DNA of 64,000 bases from Himantopus leucocephalus (lineage: Eukaryota; Chordata; Aves; Charadriiformes; Recurvirostridae), in contig RSEF01000014.1 in assembly GCA_003993805.1 (NCBI GenBank), forward strand, positions 4,710,509-4,774,508, written 5' to 3'. Position numbers and translations under genes: made by a program. A model generated the notes under the pieces. That model was not told the origin of the DNA. It saw only the letters and a list, made by a program, of their open reading frames with translations, and did no database searches. Below are positions 37,268-48,016 of this stretch, one piece after another (position 1 is the first letter of the stretch; every line of letters begins with the position of its first letter).

Positions 37268-37461
37268 GTTCCCAAGGATGGGTGCTGGTAACCGGTGCCG
37301 CACGTGGGCTCTGCAGCCCACCACCATCGGGTCAGCCCAGTAACTGTAAAACACTCCGAAGGGTGGAGCACTCTCCGAGCCCTCCAGCTTGTTAACAAGA
37401 TGCTAAAAATGAGCAGGACCGGGGGAAAAAAAAACCCAACAAACCCTGCAGGAAAACTCAC

Positions 37462-37545
37462 ATCAACATCGCTGGCTCCAGGGAATGCCACTTGTAAGTA
37501 ATGAAACCGCGCTGCCCGGATGGCGTTGAACCAGTCCACAATTTC
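37462..37545 (-). CDS. ADAP1: ADAP1 coding exon 7 (C-terminal helix of PH domain 1)
   Basis: An 84-nt, phase-0 exon encoding 28 residues: EIVDWFNAIRAARFHYLQVA then FPGASDVD. VDWFNAIRAAR is the PH-domain C-terminal helix with its invariant tryptophan. Acceptor ATTATTAG and donor GAT|GTGAGT are canonical. Confidence 0.97.
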
Positions 37546-39845
37546 CTAATAATGAGGAAGAAAAGCACAGTGAGTTGCGTAGTCTGCACATAAAATAACA
37601 TGATCCTGCTGCGTCTCATCTCCCCCACTGCTTTGTCCCAAGTGACAGAGCGCGGTTTAGCAGCAGTCCTAAAAAAAAAAAATAAATACAGACATAAAAG
37701 AGAGCCGCAAAGGGGTGAAGGACGGGGAACGTCCAGCCTGTCCCAGGCTCCGGACATGCCCGGAGCGCTGCAGCCCCCGGTGAGCACCGAGGGCTTTTCT
37801 GCACCGGGAAGGATTTAAGCACGACTCTGAAACGGCACAACCAGCAGGAAATCAGCACCTGCGACGTCGAGCCCGGCGCTGAGTTTGACCCCGCGTGCAG
37901 TGCTCGGCTGAGCGCAGCGGCAGCCCGTCCCTCCGGCCACCACAAGCAGGACATGTGAGGAACGCCTGAATCCCACCCAAATTTTGAGGCCTTAGCAACA
38001 TACTTCAGTGTTTTGCTAAAAGAGCGGCCAAATATCTCTTTATATTTGTACTCCAGTCTACCAGTCATGTCTGCATGTCCGCTAGGGACAAGTGAAGTCC
38101 CAGCGCAATTCCCAGATGCTCTGGCACTCCCACCTTGCCTTGGCAGAAATCTCTCTGGGTTTTTATTTTGTGTGTGTGGTTTTTTCCCTCTGAAATAGTT
38201 GTTTCATAACTTGTTTGGTTTTAAACTCCTCTATTCATTTGTCTGCGGTGAGACCCGCGGAGGCTGTGCTGCACTGGATGTCTTTTTGAAGGTTTCGCTG
38301 AGAAATGCCACGTTAATTTGAAGCGATCCACAGAGGGAGCTCTCAGACAACGGCCTCGTGGTCTAAAGGTACGGGCAAAGGAAGGGCGATGGCCGAGCTG
38401 CCCGCAGCGGGACGCTGGGCTGCGGCGAGAGGGCCACTGAACGATCCAGCTGTCATTAACACACGTGAAGCTTCGCACGTCGGGGACGGGTCCGATGAGA
38501 CAGACTTCATCCTAAAATAAACACCGTCACCCCTTTCCGGTGAGGCTGCTGTAGCGTAGGAAAGACCCTATCAATGTTACCCTTCGGTAACATTTAAACT
38601 TTTCTATGCTTTAAAAATGACTGCGGAATAAAGCAAAAGGCTCTTATGTGTAATTTTGGAGATCTCAGTTTTAAGGAGTTGAACTGGGGGTATCTCAAAA
38701 ACGGTCCGACGTGGCAAACAGCCACCCGGTAAAAGTTCAAATGCTTTGGTTTGTTAATCTACTTCAAGTTGAAGGGAGAGCAACAAACCATAATAGCACG
38801 TACACAAACAGCGTTTCGGAAAACTCTGACCTACTTGTCTGAGGTGTTATTACTTACCGCTTGGCTCTCCTACCCTAAGCAGCTAAGCAGATCCCAGAAA
38901 GCAGCACAAAGGGGATCAGCGAGAGGAATTGGCTCCTGAAGTTAATGATGACGGAACCAGGCTGGAGGTAATGAACAAGAATAACCTGTACTGTTAAAAT
39001 GTTGGTATTTCACACAGTCACCAACTGGACAGCTATATATCTATATTATGGGTCTCCTCTTTGATGGCGATGCAAGACAGGGTTTCACCCTGCAGAAAAG
39101 CAGAGGCTGAAGCCTTCACTGACTTCCAGCTGTCAATTGCTTCTTGCGGTATCGATCGTCCATCGCTGGAGGAAAGGGCAGCACCACCTTTCTTTATGCC
39201 AACCTGTACCTGCGCAAGCAAAGCCACGAGGTTCAGTTGCTAAAATTTTTCTGTGTGTATAATTGTGAACAAAGCCACAGACAGTGAGGAGATTATATCT
39301 GATGTACTAAAACAACGCTGAACTGCTCAGCGTTTTCGGATGGGAAGGTGGTGTCTCATTAGCTCCTTAGCAGAGATCCCTTTCACTGATTTCTGTCTCA
39401 GAGCAAGCAGAGAACATGAACTACAGCCTGCGCCTTTGCAAATTGCTCTTCCAGGCTCTCAGTGTCCTCCTGGGCTGCTTGCAGTGCCACCGCAGGCTCC
39501 TCCTCCGCGCACCACCTTGGTGTCTCTCCAGTCTCCATCCTGAACTGGAGCCACCCACATCGCTGTGGCACTTGGACTGACAAACCCTGATAAAAACGCA
39601 ACGTCTTCTCACCGTACCTCCCGCTCATCACCTCCCCGCAGCCTAAGCAAGGAGCCGCTCCGCTGCTGATGATCAATCCTGCATGCGACCTCTTCCAGTC
39701 CTCAAAGCTCCTGGTGTGGCTCAGGAAAGGAGGAGCACTGGGGAAGAGCGTTTTGCTAATTTTTCCAGAGACGATCCAAAGATCTTGGTTTGCACCCTAT
39801 AGGGTGGCCTTTCCTGGAGACTCAGCCCACCTCTGAGCACAGACT

Positions 39846-40175
39846 CACAGAATAGTTTGTATTGGAAGGGACCTTTAAAGGCCATCTAGTCCAACCCCCT
39901 GCCATGAGCAGGGACATCTTCAACCAGACCAGGGTGCTCAGAGCCCCGTCCAACCTGACCTTGAATGTTTCCAGCGATGAGGCATCTCCCACCTCTCTGG
40001 GCAACCTGGGACAGCATTTCATCACCCTCAGCATAAAAAATTTCTTCCTTACATCTAGTCTAAATCTTCCCTCTTTTAGTTCAAAACCATCACCCCTTGT
40101 CCTATCACAACAGGCCCTGCTAAAAAGTTTGTCCCCATCTTTAAGTACCAAAAGGCCACAATAAGGTCTCCCCTC
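39846..40175 (-). mobile_element. CR1 LINE 3' region, older subfamily
   Basis: About 330 bp of CR1 in reverse orientation: CACAGAATAGTTTGTATTGG, GGGACCTTTAAAGGCCATCT, CAACCTGACCTTGAATGTTTC, then AGTTCAAAACCATCACCCCTTG and CCACAATAAGGTCTCC. Differences at diagnostic positions (CCATGAGCAGGGACATCTTC, CAGCATTTCATCACCCTCAG) set it apart from the other copies, so it belongs to a different or older subfamily. Confidence 0.93.
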
Positions 40176-40961
40176 CCCTCTCGCTGCATCCGAAGGGCGA
40201 TGGGAAGACGGGGGATGGCGGCAGCACCCGCAGCTCTCCCAGCTGCTCCCGCCATGGCTTCCAGGAGAAGTCCTGCAGAGGGAGCCTGAGCCCCGGCCAG
40301 GAGCTCGGAGTGGTGGGAAATCCACTCCTGCGCCTTCCCGAGCTGCCAGGCCCAGAGGGAGACCTGGGGGCAGGCGAAGGCTGCTGGGCTCCAGCCCGGG
40401 GCCCGAGGAGGGACAGCCCTCAGGAGATGGGGCAGTCCGCATGGAGCCGTCACCCCACGCAGAGGATGGGTCTCCAGCTGCAGGAGGTGCCTCAGCCTCA
40501 CCCCGGCTGGCTCAGGATGTCGGGTGGTGGGTAAGTGCTAACAAGGGACCACAAGAACATCCTTTAAAACGCTCGCAGCCCAACACCATCTTGCCCTGCC
40601 CCTCCAGGAACCCGCTGTCATTAGACACCCACGTCACGGAAGCACCCAGATATGCCCATTTTGAGCAGGGTGCTGGGGCTGGTTTCGGTCTCTCGTTTGC
40701 CGTCAGGACACACCGAGGAGCTGACGAAGCCACCAGGCTGAGGTCACGCAGGAACTACCTCTCCAGCCAAGTCGTGTGATGCTGTCCCACCCCATGAAGC
40801 TCTGGGGCGGCAGCACGGCGACCCGCTTTGTCCGTCTGTCTTTTATCCCCTTGGGTGTCTTACTCCAGCAAACGCCACCGGGGCGGCAGGGCTCTCCCAG
40901 CTCTTTTAGGGACTGAATAGGCACGTGGGGGATTATCCCACCCGAGAGATAAACCCACTTT

Positions 40962-41283
40962 CGTAGAATCATAGGATGGTTTGGGTCAGAAGGGACCTTG
41001 ATGACCATCTCATTCCAACCCCCTGCCCTGGGCAGGGACACCTCCCCCCAGCCCAGGTTGCTCCAAGCCCCGTCCAACCTGGCCTTGAACACCTCCAGGG
41101 ATGGGGCAGCCACAGCTTCTCGGGGCAACCTGTGCCAGGGGATCACCACCCGCACAGCCAACAATTTCTTCCTCATATCTCATCTCAATCTCCCCTCTTC
41201 GAGTTTGAAGCCATTCCCCCTCATCCTATCACTCCATGCCCTTGGAAAAAGTCCCTCTCCAGCTCTCCTGGAGCCCCTTTGTG
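40962..41283 (-). mobile_element. CR1 LINE 3' region
   Basis: About 320 bp in reverse orientation: GTAGAATCATAGGATGGTTT, CCCTGGGCAGGGACACCTCC, CCAACCTGGCCTTGAACACC, then TTTGAAGCCATTCCCCCTCA and AAAAAGTCCCTCTCCAGCTC. Its core is nearly identical to the copies at 20973, 29880 and 62752. It lies in ADAP1 intron 6 in gene orientation. Confidence 0.95.
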
Positions 41284-42353
41284 GGGGGTATTGTACTGTG
41301 TATTCTTCTGGAGTACTGTAGCAGAAGAGCCAGTGGCGAGCAGCACGCGATGCTCTGGATTACTGCCGAGCTCCTCAGCGGGACAAAAACCCCAAATCCT
41401 GCCCTGGTGGGAGGCCGGCCAGATCGGGGACAGGATTAGGTGGGGAGGGATCAAACCCCAGAAATACGAGACAGGAACCTAAATGAGGCTCGAGCGCGTT
41501 GGATGGGGGAGAGGCAGCACCTCTGGGGTACCAGGGGACAGCCGGGGGCTGCTGGGGGAGTACGGGAGGGAGCAAAGGGCAGCGGGAGACTGCAGGCGAG
41601 TCCCAGGGCTGCCTTCGGTCCCAAAGGGTGGGACACCCCGGGGGGTGGCATCTTCCTGCAGCCCTCGCTCAGCCGAAGGGCAGACAGATTTCAGGGAAAT
41701 TCAAGCTGGGCGTTATCGGATGGCATCAGTGCACGTCCTGCCAAGAAGGCAGGAGCAACCGCGTGAGACCCGCGAGAACGCTCCTTCCACGAGCCCCCAG
41801 CAGAAACCTCAGCATGTTAAACCCCCAAAAAACCAAATAACAGTACAAGCCTGGCTCCGTTCCTCACAGCTGGGCTACACGGACCACCAAGGCCCAGCAA
41901 ACCACAGACGTGGGCACGACAGTGGGACGCAGCTTTCACAGGAAAGAGCTTCTTCCTTATTTCGGTTCCAGCTGTGGCCAGGGAGGTACCCGAGAGCGAC
42001 GCAGCGTCACCGTGCTGTGCTAAAGCCGCACCTGGTGACCAGCGGTGCCTGCTCCGTACCGCGGGACTTGCCTATCCCACCAGGCAGAGCGGATGGAGGG
42101 GAGGGTCAGTTCGGGAGCAGCCCTGCCGGAGCTGCTCCCCGGGACCTGCAAACGCAGGGAGCGAGACCCCGCGGCGCTGCGGGCTGTGGGACGCTGAGCC
42201 GGAGAGACGCAGCCCCGCTAAGACATCCCAGTGTGCGCGGCACGCAGAAGGCACGCTGGCACGACCACGCTGTGCCGCCGCCCACTGAGCGGCAAGAGCT
42301 GCATGGATTTAAGTGGTCATCACTGCTTTATTTTTATAGACAAACATATACAT

Positions 42354-42501
42354 GGGGGGGGAGAGAGAGAGACACTGCCTTTATACCCACAGACAGCAGC
42401 GCAGACACAGGCACACATTCATCCCTTATGCGTGTGTCTATTATACACACATACGTATGCGTGTGCGTGCGTATTACACGCACATTTCTGTGCATGTACA
42501 A
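42354..42501. repeat. GA run plus alternating purine-pyrimidine (TG/CA) tract
   Basis: GGGGGGGGAGAGAGAGAGA is followed about 55 bp later by a 70-bp stretch of CGTGTG, ATACACACATACGTATGC and GTGTGCGTGCGTA segments and an inverted ACACGCACA block. The alternation of purines and pyrimidines is Z-DNA-like, and the TG and CA arms could also pair as a hairpin. Confidence 0.85.
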
Positions 42502-43798
42502 AACCAGGCGATGCCACTAATTAACCCAGCCCAACACGCTAATTGCCTCCTGCCAGGGGTGCCTGCACCGCACAGGAACCGCACTGAGCCTCCGCAGCGC
42601 AGCCCTGCGAGTGCGACAGGCGTCACCCGGCTCCACCGCTCCCGCAGCCTCAGCGGCAGCAGAGGCGACATCAGCTTTGCTCATCCACAAGTGAGGAATA
42701 TCTTGGGTTTTGGTGGCATTATGGGCATATACAGCCGGCAGAGGAGCGACTGCTATGAGCACAGACTGCTTCTCCCTCGCGGGGCTGCCGGGCTCGCCGT
42801 GCCTGGGTGAACAGCCGGGAGACGATCCTGCAAATCCCTGTTGATCCCGCAAATCCCTGCCGTGCCGGTCCATGAGGGATCGGCCCCAGAAAGCCACTCT
42901 GACAGACAGGGCGCTGAACGGGATGTAACATCAAAGGCTGAAGGCGCCGTGACAGCCAGAGGAAAGCGGATGCGATGTGAACACAACAGCTTTAGGCTCT
43001 GACTGTGCGGCCGCTCCGGGGCTGCTGGTATTTTATGGGGAGCCCAAAATATTTGAGGAAGGGAAGAAAGAGATGAAAATAAGGCTGTGAGATGGCATCC
43101 ACTGCAAACTCGCCCAGGTCTGCTCTCTGCACGGACACCAGTCTGTGGAGACAGGGCCCACGGGGCAGCGTGGTGACTGCCGCTGTTCTTCACGGTGGCC
43201 CCCCAGGCTGGGACCCTCCAGGAGGGTTGGGACCCCCTCACTGCCATGGCCTCCACGTCCTGCTGTCCTCTTCCAAGCGACCACCCCACACCTATGAGCC
43301 CTCTTCTTCACACCTCCCTTCAGAGGCACGAGGGCATCGCAGCGAGGGGATTTACTTCACTACAAACATGCAGATCTGCATTTTGTAAAGTACGAGACAG
43401 GCAGAGAAACAACCAGCTCCTCAGTTCTCCTACAATCCAGTTCACTCCCCTTTTGCAAGTCCTTAGATCGAGTCCCCTCACCTTTCATTGCTCCATTCAC
43501 CCCGTCTCCCTCTCTGGGCACCGAGGAGCCTGCCTTAAAAAACACCTCTGCCCCTACATCTAGTTGCAGGCAGAGGAACAGCAATTCCTTCCATTTGCAT
43601 CTCATTATTTAGAAGACACACGGTTTGCAGCCTCCGTGCTCGGAAAGACGTGACAAACATGCTCAAAGCTGTTGTGCATCCTGAACCCCCATCCCTTCCG
43701 CACCCCCCAACAGTTCCCAGCTCGGTCAGAGCTGGCGCTGAGCAGCATCAACCCCCAGGACCACAACCCAACCCTTCTCGTTACCTCCGCGCTCTCAC

Positions 43799-43945
43799 CT
43801 TGCCATCTTCGTGATAGACAAAGATGTTCCTTGTGCTATTGTCCTTCAAGTAAGTGATCTGCAGTCCGTGTGGGTTCCCGATTTTTGCAGGCTGGAAAGT
43901 TGCATTTAGATGTTCGATCTTCATAATTGCTTTGGGTTCTTTTGC
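43799..43945 (-). CDS. ADAP1: ADAP1 coding exon 6 (PH domain 1 core)
   Basis: A 147-nt, phase-0 exon encoding 49 residues: it starts AKEPKAIMKIEHLNATFQPA, continues KIGNPHGLQITYLKDNSTRN and ends IFVYHEDGK. These are beta strands 4-7 of PH domain 1, the domain that binds PI(3,4,5)P3 and Ins(1,3,4,5)P4 in centaurin-alpha-1. Acceptor TTTTCCAG and donor AAG|GTGAGA are canonical. Confidence 0.97.
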
Positions 43946-46042
43946 CTGGAAAACACAGTTGAGTGAGCAAACACCTGAGAATTGGCTTTCACACCAGAAA
44001 GCAGCTCACTTGGTCAGAAAAAACTCCTGATTGCGGCCATTAGCTAAAAAAAATATGTGACTCGCAGTCCACAAAACTGCTTGGCAATGAGATATCAAAG
44101 ACTTTGTTTGGGCGTCAATGAGTGCTCTCTGCCAGCCTGGGAGAACGCTCTGTCCCCCAAAACACAGCAGAGTTCAAAAGGAGAAAGGTTTCCCCCAGAA
44201 GCAAGATGGACAGGCCAAGTCTCATGAGAGGATGTTGTGCTATAAAGACAATTATCTTCACCATGCCCCCTGGCTCAGCCTCTGTTCAGCCGCCTCCTGA
44301 CCCCGAGATCTCCTCCAGCCTCTTTACCTAGTGGTAAGTGACCAGCATTCACACCAGGATGAGCACCATCAAAGAAAGAAAACCATTCACCCAGACAAAA
44401 AAAAAAAAAATGCAGACTGCTAACAGGCCAGGATGCTTTCTGCATCTCAAGCACCCACTGCCAGTTCATCCTTTTCCAAGAAGACGGAGGATTATCCCCC
44501 TTGTCAACTTCAGACCTGGGTGCTAGGCTGGCAGGGGCACCATTCCCACGTCCCCACCAGTCCCATCCTCTCACGTGAGCCCTTGGCTTCTGACTCTGCT
44601 CCTCCCCTTGCCCTCCAAACCATGAACTTTCTTTTTAGAGGAATAAATATATACCTTAGAGCCACCTCTTGGGTGGGTTAGCCCCATGGTCAGCCTGGAT
44701 CAGGCCCTCCAGGCACCAATCCCACCTGCGCCCTCTGTGGCAGGTCACTTCAACTTCATAGGGTGGTTTGTCTTCCTACAAAACATCTCTAGAAGCTTAC
44801 CACCCTTTCAGGACTGCACCGAGAAGTGAACTAGCAAGTGTGAATAAAACATCCCAAAAAATAAAGATCAGGCTCTTGGTAACAGCAGTTTTAGGGCACA
44901 GCCAGGGGCCAGTGGTAGGTCGTGCGGTGGTGCCGTGCTCCCCGGCACCACGTGGAAGTCCCTGAGCTGGTGGAGACACTAGTGCCGCTTTGGGAACTTG
45001 GGGACTTGCCGTGGACACACAGCCATCGTGGGTGACCATGGCGGGGAAACCCCAGCAAAGGGGATGCGTCTAGACAGCGCCGTCCCCACCATGGCTATGG
45101 TCAACAACGAAGCAAAGCAGTTTTAAATTACCGGAGCAGTCAACAGCGACTGAATGGGGACTGCTGGGACTTTCACTTCTCCCTCGGTAATGACTGGCTC
45201 TCTCCTGTCCACGAGATGCAATTGCACCACACCACACCAAGACGGTGCTACCAAAGCCAGCTGCCGGGCGTGGAGAAGCGTGGATGCATGTTCCCCTCCT
45301 CTGCACGGTGTGGCTCATCATGACACCACGATTGCATCAATTACTTGAGAAAAGCAGCTGGCGGCTCGGTCTGGGCTGCTCTCAGCTGCGATGTGCAGGG
45401 GAGACTCAAAGGGCAGAGAAAACACCTAGACTTCCTCCGCTCCGTGGTGCAGAACAGTAGAGCGTCTACCCATTCGTCACAAATGCAATTTTCATGGTAA
45501 TAGCTCCATTTCTCACTTACAATAAATGAAATGTGCTCTGGGGAAAAAGACAAATGCTTCCACCCTGCTTGATGCTGGAACAGAAAACCAGGGAGCGCTT
45601 CGTCTGGATTGCTTGCTGTGCCACGCAAAGGAGGTTTCAGACCCCAGTGACCACTGCGAGGTGGTGATACCTTCATCACAGGCCAGCCGTAAATAGGAAA
45701 CCCACATCAGCTGGATGATGCAGAGCCAGAGTTGAGAAAAACTCCTTCATTGGCGGTTTAAGAAAAGCCTGATCGACTCTGAAGGGCAACACAGCAGGAA
45801 CATGTGAAATGGCCAGTTGGGGTGTCTCGCCATGACTGTGGTGGTGGTGGTGGTGGACCAAGAGCAAACCCTACCAAAGACAGTGATGAGCTGTACCTGG
45901 TGCCCTTGTCCTGGAGCGACTGGGGACTCAGTGCTTACAAAAACTCTATAAATAAAACGGTGGCTTAGGAATTCCTTGTTCAAAGACGTTCCCACAGTTG
46001 CTTGCAATCCCCTGTCTGCACACAGCAACCCCAGGTACTCAC
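43946..46042 (-). other. ADAP1: ADAP1 intron 5
   Basis: A 2.1-kb intron with GTGAGT donor and TTTTCCAG acceptor. A short (GGT)n run lies at 45838-45856 and an A run at 44397-44410. No exon or transposon was recognised. Confidence 0.92.
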
Positions 46043-46155
46043 GTCATTTTTGTTGAAGTACTTCAGTGCACCTTCCCTCTCCGATAACACGAATTTTCGG
46101 CTTAAGAATTGCCCATTGTCGCGTCCTCTCTTCCACAGAAATCCTTCTCGGTACC
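46043..46155 (-). CDS. ADAP1: ADAP1 coding exon 5 (start of PH domain 1)
   Basis: A 113-nt exon that completes a split Gly codon and encodes 37 residues: YREGFLWKRGRDNGQFLSRK then FVLSEREGALKYFNKND. The Lys/Arg-rich beta1-beta2 loop (KRGRDNGQFLSRKF) is the phosphoinositide-binding signature of PH domain 1. Acceptor CTGCCGCAG and donor GAC|GTGAGT are canonical. Its 5' phase requires an upstream exon ending in a single G; no such exon (exon 4) occurs between here and the contig end at 46821. Confidence 0.97.
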
Positions 46156-46821
46156 CTGCGGCAGAAAGCGATTGCTGAGAACCAGGGATAAAACACTCCA
46201 TTTAAAGAAAGAGATGGGGTAAAGAAAAGGAGAAGACCTTCGACTTCAAAACTAAGCAGACCAAACGTGTGGCTGGATTGCTCAGGGCATGAACAAAACA
46301 GGCCTTCTCCTTCAGGTTTGCCTTTCTCACTCCACTCTTGCTCTTTTCCAACAGCCTGAGCATCACAGATGTCCCCACTCTGACACCGCATCCATCCCGT
46401 GTGGCAATACAGGCAAAGACTTGGGGAGCCAGGCTGTGTCCCTGCCGCAGCTCCCGGCGCCAGGGATGCTGCCCAACTTACTCACGCAAGTAGCACTTTG
46501 GGAGCAAGGGAAAGGCAGGCGGGATCTGCTCTCCTGTGCTGATGCTGCTAAAAAATTAAAAATGGGGCGTATGCCTGCGGGGAAAGCGGGGTTCAGGGCG
46601 GATGGCTGTAGCACAGCAAGCCACGAAGACATTTTTCACATGGAAAAAGGGGCAAACGCTTGCAGTTCTTCCCACTGACTTCAGGAAACTTTGGTTGAGA
46701 AAGCCACCGAGACAGCCTCGGCGGCGTGTCCCCTTGGAGCGGGTCCCTCCAGCCCCCCAGCAGCCCGGCCGGCCGTGCCCGCCTCTTCCCTCTCCCTGGA
46801 TGTCAGCCCCATGGGCGGATT
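46156..46821 (-). other. ADAP1: ADAP1 intron 4 (3' part) and contig C end
   Basis: These 666 bp upstream of exon 5 contain no recognisable exon. The last 156 bp (46666-46821) are the reverse complement of the end of contig B, the evidence that B continues from here in inverted orientation. Confidence 0.85.
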
Positions 46822-47821
46822 NNNNNNNNNNNNNNNNNNNNNNNNNNNNNNNNNNNNNNNNNNNNNNNNNNNNNNNNNNNNNNNNNNNNNNNNNNNNNNN
46901 NNNNNNNNNNNNNNNNNNNNNNNNNNNNNNNNNNNNNNNNNNNNNNNNNNNNNNNNNNNNNNNNNNNNNNNNNNNNNNNNNNNNNNNNNNNNNNNNNNNN
47001 NNNNNNNNNNNNNNNNNNNNNNNNNNNNNNNNNNNNNNNNNNNNNNNNNNNNNNNNNNNNNNNNNNNNNNNNNNNNNNNNNNNNNNNNNNNNNNNNNNNN
47101 NNNNNNNNNNNNNNNNNNNNNNNNNNNNNNNNNNNNNNNNNNNNNNNNNNNNNNNNNNNNNNNNNNNNNNNNNNNNNNNNNNNNNNNNNNNNNNNNNNNN
47201 NNNNNNNNNNNNNNNNNNNNNNNNNNNNNNNNNNNNNNNNNNNNNNNNNNNNNNNNNNNNNNNNNNNNNNNNNNNNNNNNNNNNNNNNNNNNNNNNNNNN
47301 NNNNNNNNNNNNNNNNNNNNNNNNNNNNNNNNNNNNNNNNNNNNNNNNNNNNNNNNNNNNNNNNNNNNNNNNNNNNNNNNNNNNNNNNNNNNNNNNNNNN
47401 NNNNNNNNNNNNNNNNNNNNNNNNNNNNNNNNNNNNNNNNNNNNNNNNNNNNNNNNNNNNNNNNNNNNNNNNNNNNNNNNNNNNNNNNNNNNNNNNNNNN
47501 NNNNNNNNNNNNNNNNNNNNNNNNNNNNNNNNNNNNNNNNNNNNNNNNNNNNNNNNNNNNNNNNNNNNNNNNNNNNNNNNNNNNNNNNNNNNNNNNNNNN
47601 NNNNNNNNNNNNNNNNNNNNNNNNNNNNNNNNNNNNNNNNNNNNNNNNNNNNNNNNNNNNNNNNNNNNNNNNNNNNNNNNNNNNNNNNNNNNNNNNNNNN
47701 NNNNNNNNNNNNNNNNNNNNNNNNNNNNNNNNNNNNNNNNNNNNNNNNNNNNNNNNNNNNNNNNNNNNNNNNNNNNNNNNNNNNNNNNNNNNNNNNNNNN
47801 NNNNNNNNNNNNNNNNNNNNN
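46822..47821. other. Assembly gap, 1000 N (contig C / contig D)
   Basis: Exactly 1000 N, a different class from the two 100-N gaps. ADAP1 exons 4, 3 and 2 should lie between its flanks (exon 5 to the left, exon 1 to the right). Both flanks have matches elsewhere in the window: left to contig B, right to the end of contig A. The gap therefore probably hides the correct position of B and A. Confidence 0.99.
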
Positions 47822-47863
47822 ATCCCCATCCCCATCCCCATCCCCATCCCCATCCCCATCCCC
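47822..47863. repeat. (ATCCCC)7 simple repeat at contig D start
   Basis: Seven ATCCCC units run straight out of the 1000-N gap. The minus strand reads (GGGGAT)n, with four or more G4 runs suitable for a G-quadruplex. It matches the right end of contig A in sequence and strand. Confidence 0.97.
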
Positions 47864-48016
47864 GCGCCACCCCCGCTGCATCCCCCCCCCGCCCCAGGGG
47901 TTTGGGGGGGTGGGGAGGTCGGGCACCCCCTCAGCGGGGCGCAACCCCCGCCGTGCCCGGCGGGGACAGTCACCCCCCTCAGTCACCCCCCCCCCGCCCC
48001 GCGGTGCGGCCGCCCC

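Larger units (their letters stand above)
35124..37461 (-). other. ADAP1: ADAP1 intron 7
   Basis: A 2.3-kb intron with a canonical GTGAGT donor and CTCCAG acceptor. It contains the single N at 36223, flanked by a direct duplication, and a CA/GC alternating tract at 37231-37267. No other feature was recognised. Confidence 0.9.
37546..43798 (-). other. ADAP1: ADAP1 intron 6
   Basis: A 6.25-kb intron with a GTGAGA donor and a TTATTAG acceptor. It contains two CR1 copies in gene orientation (39846-40175, 40962-41283), a GA run at 42354-42373 and an alternating purine-pyrimidine tract at 42429-42501. A long antisense open frame between 41483 and 42520 has no recognisable domain and is treated as chance. 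Confidence 0.9.

Noticed and set aside
41483..42520. 345-codon open frame on the plus strand, the longest without N
   Set aside because: It lies in ADAP1 intron 6, antisense to the gene, has no recognisable domain, is rich in residues expected from GC-rich DNA, and ends in the TG/CA repeat. It is probably chance.
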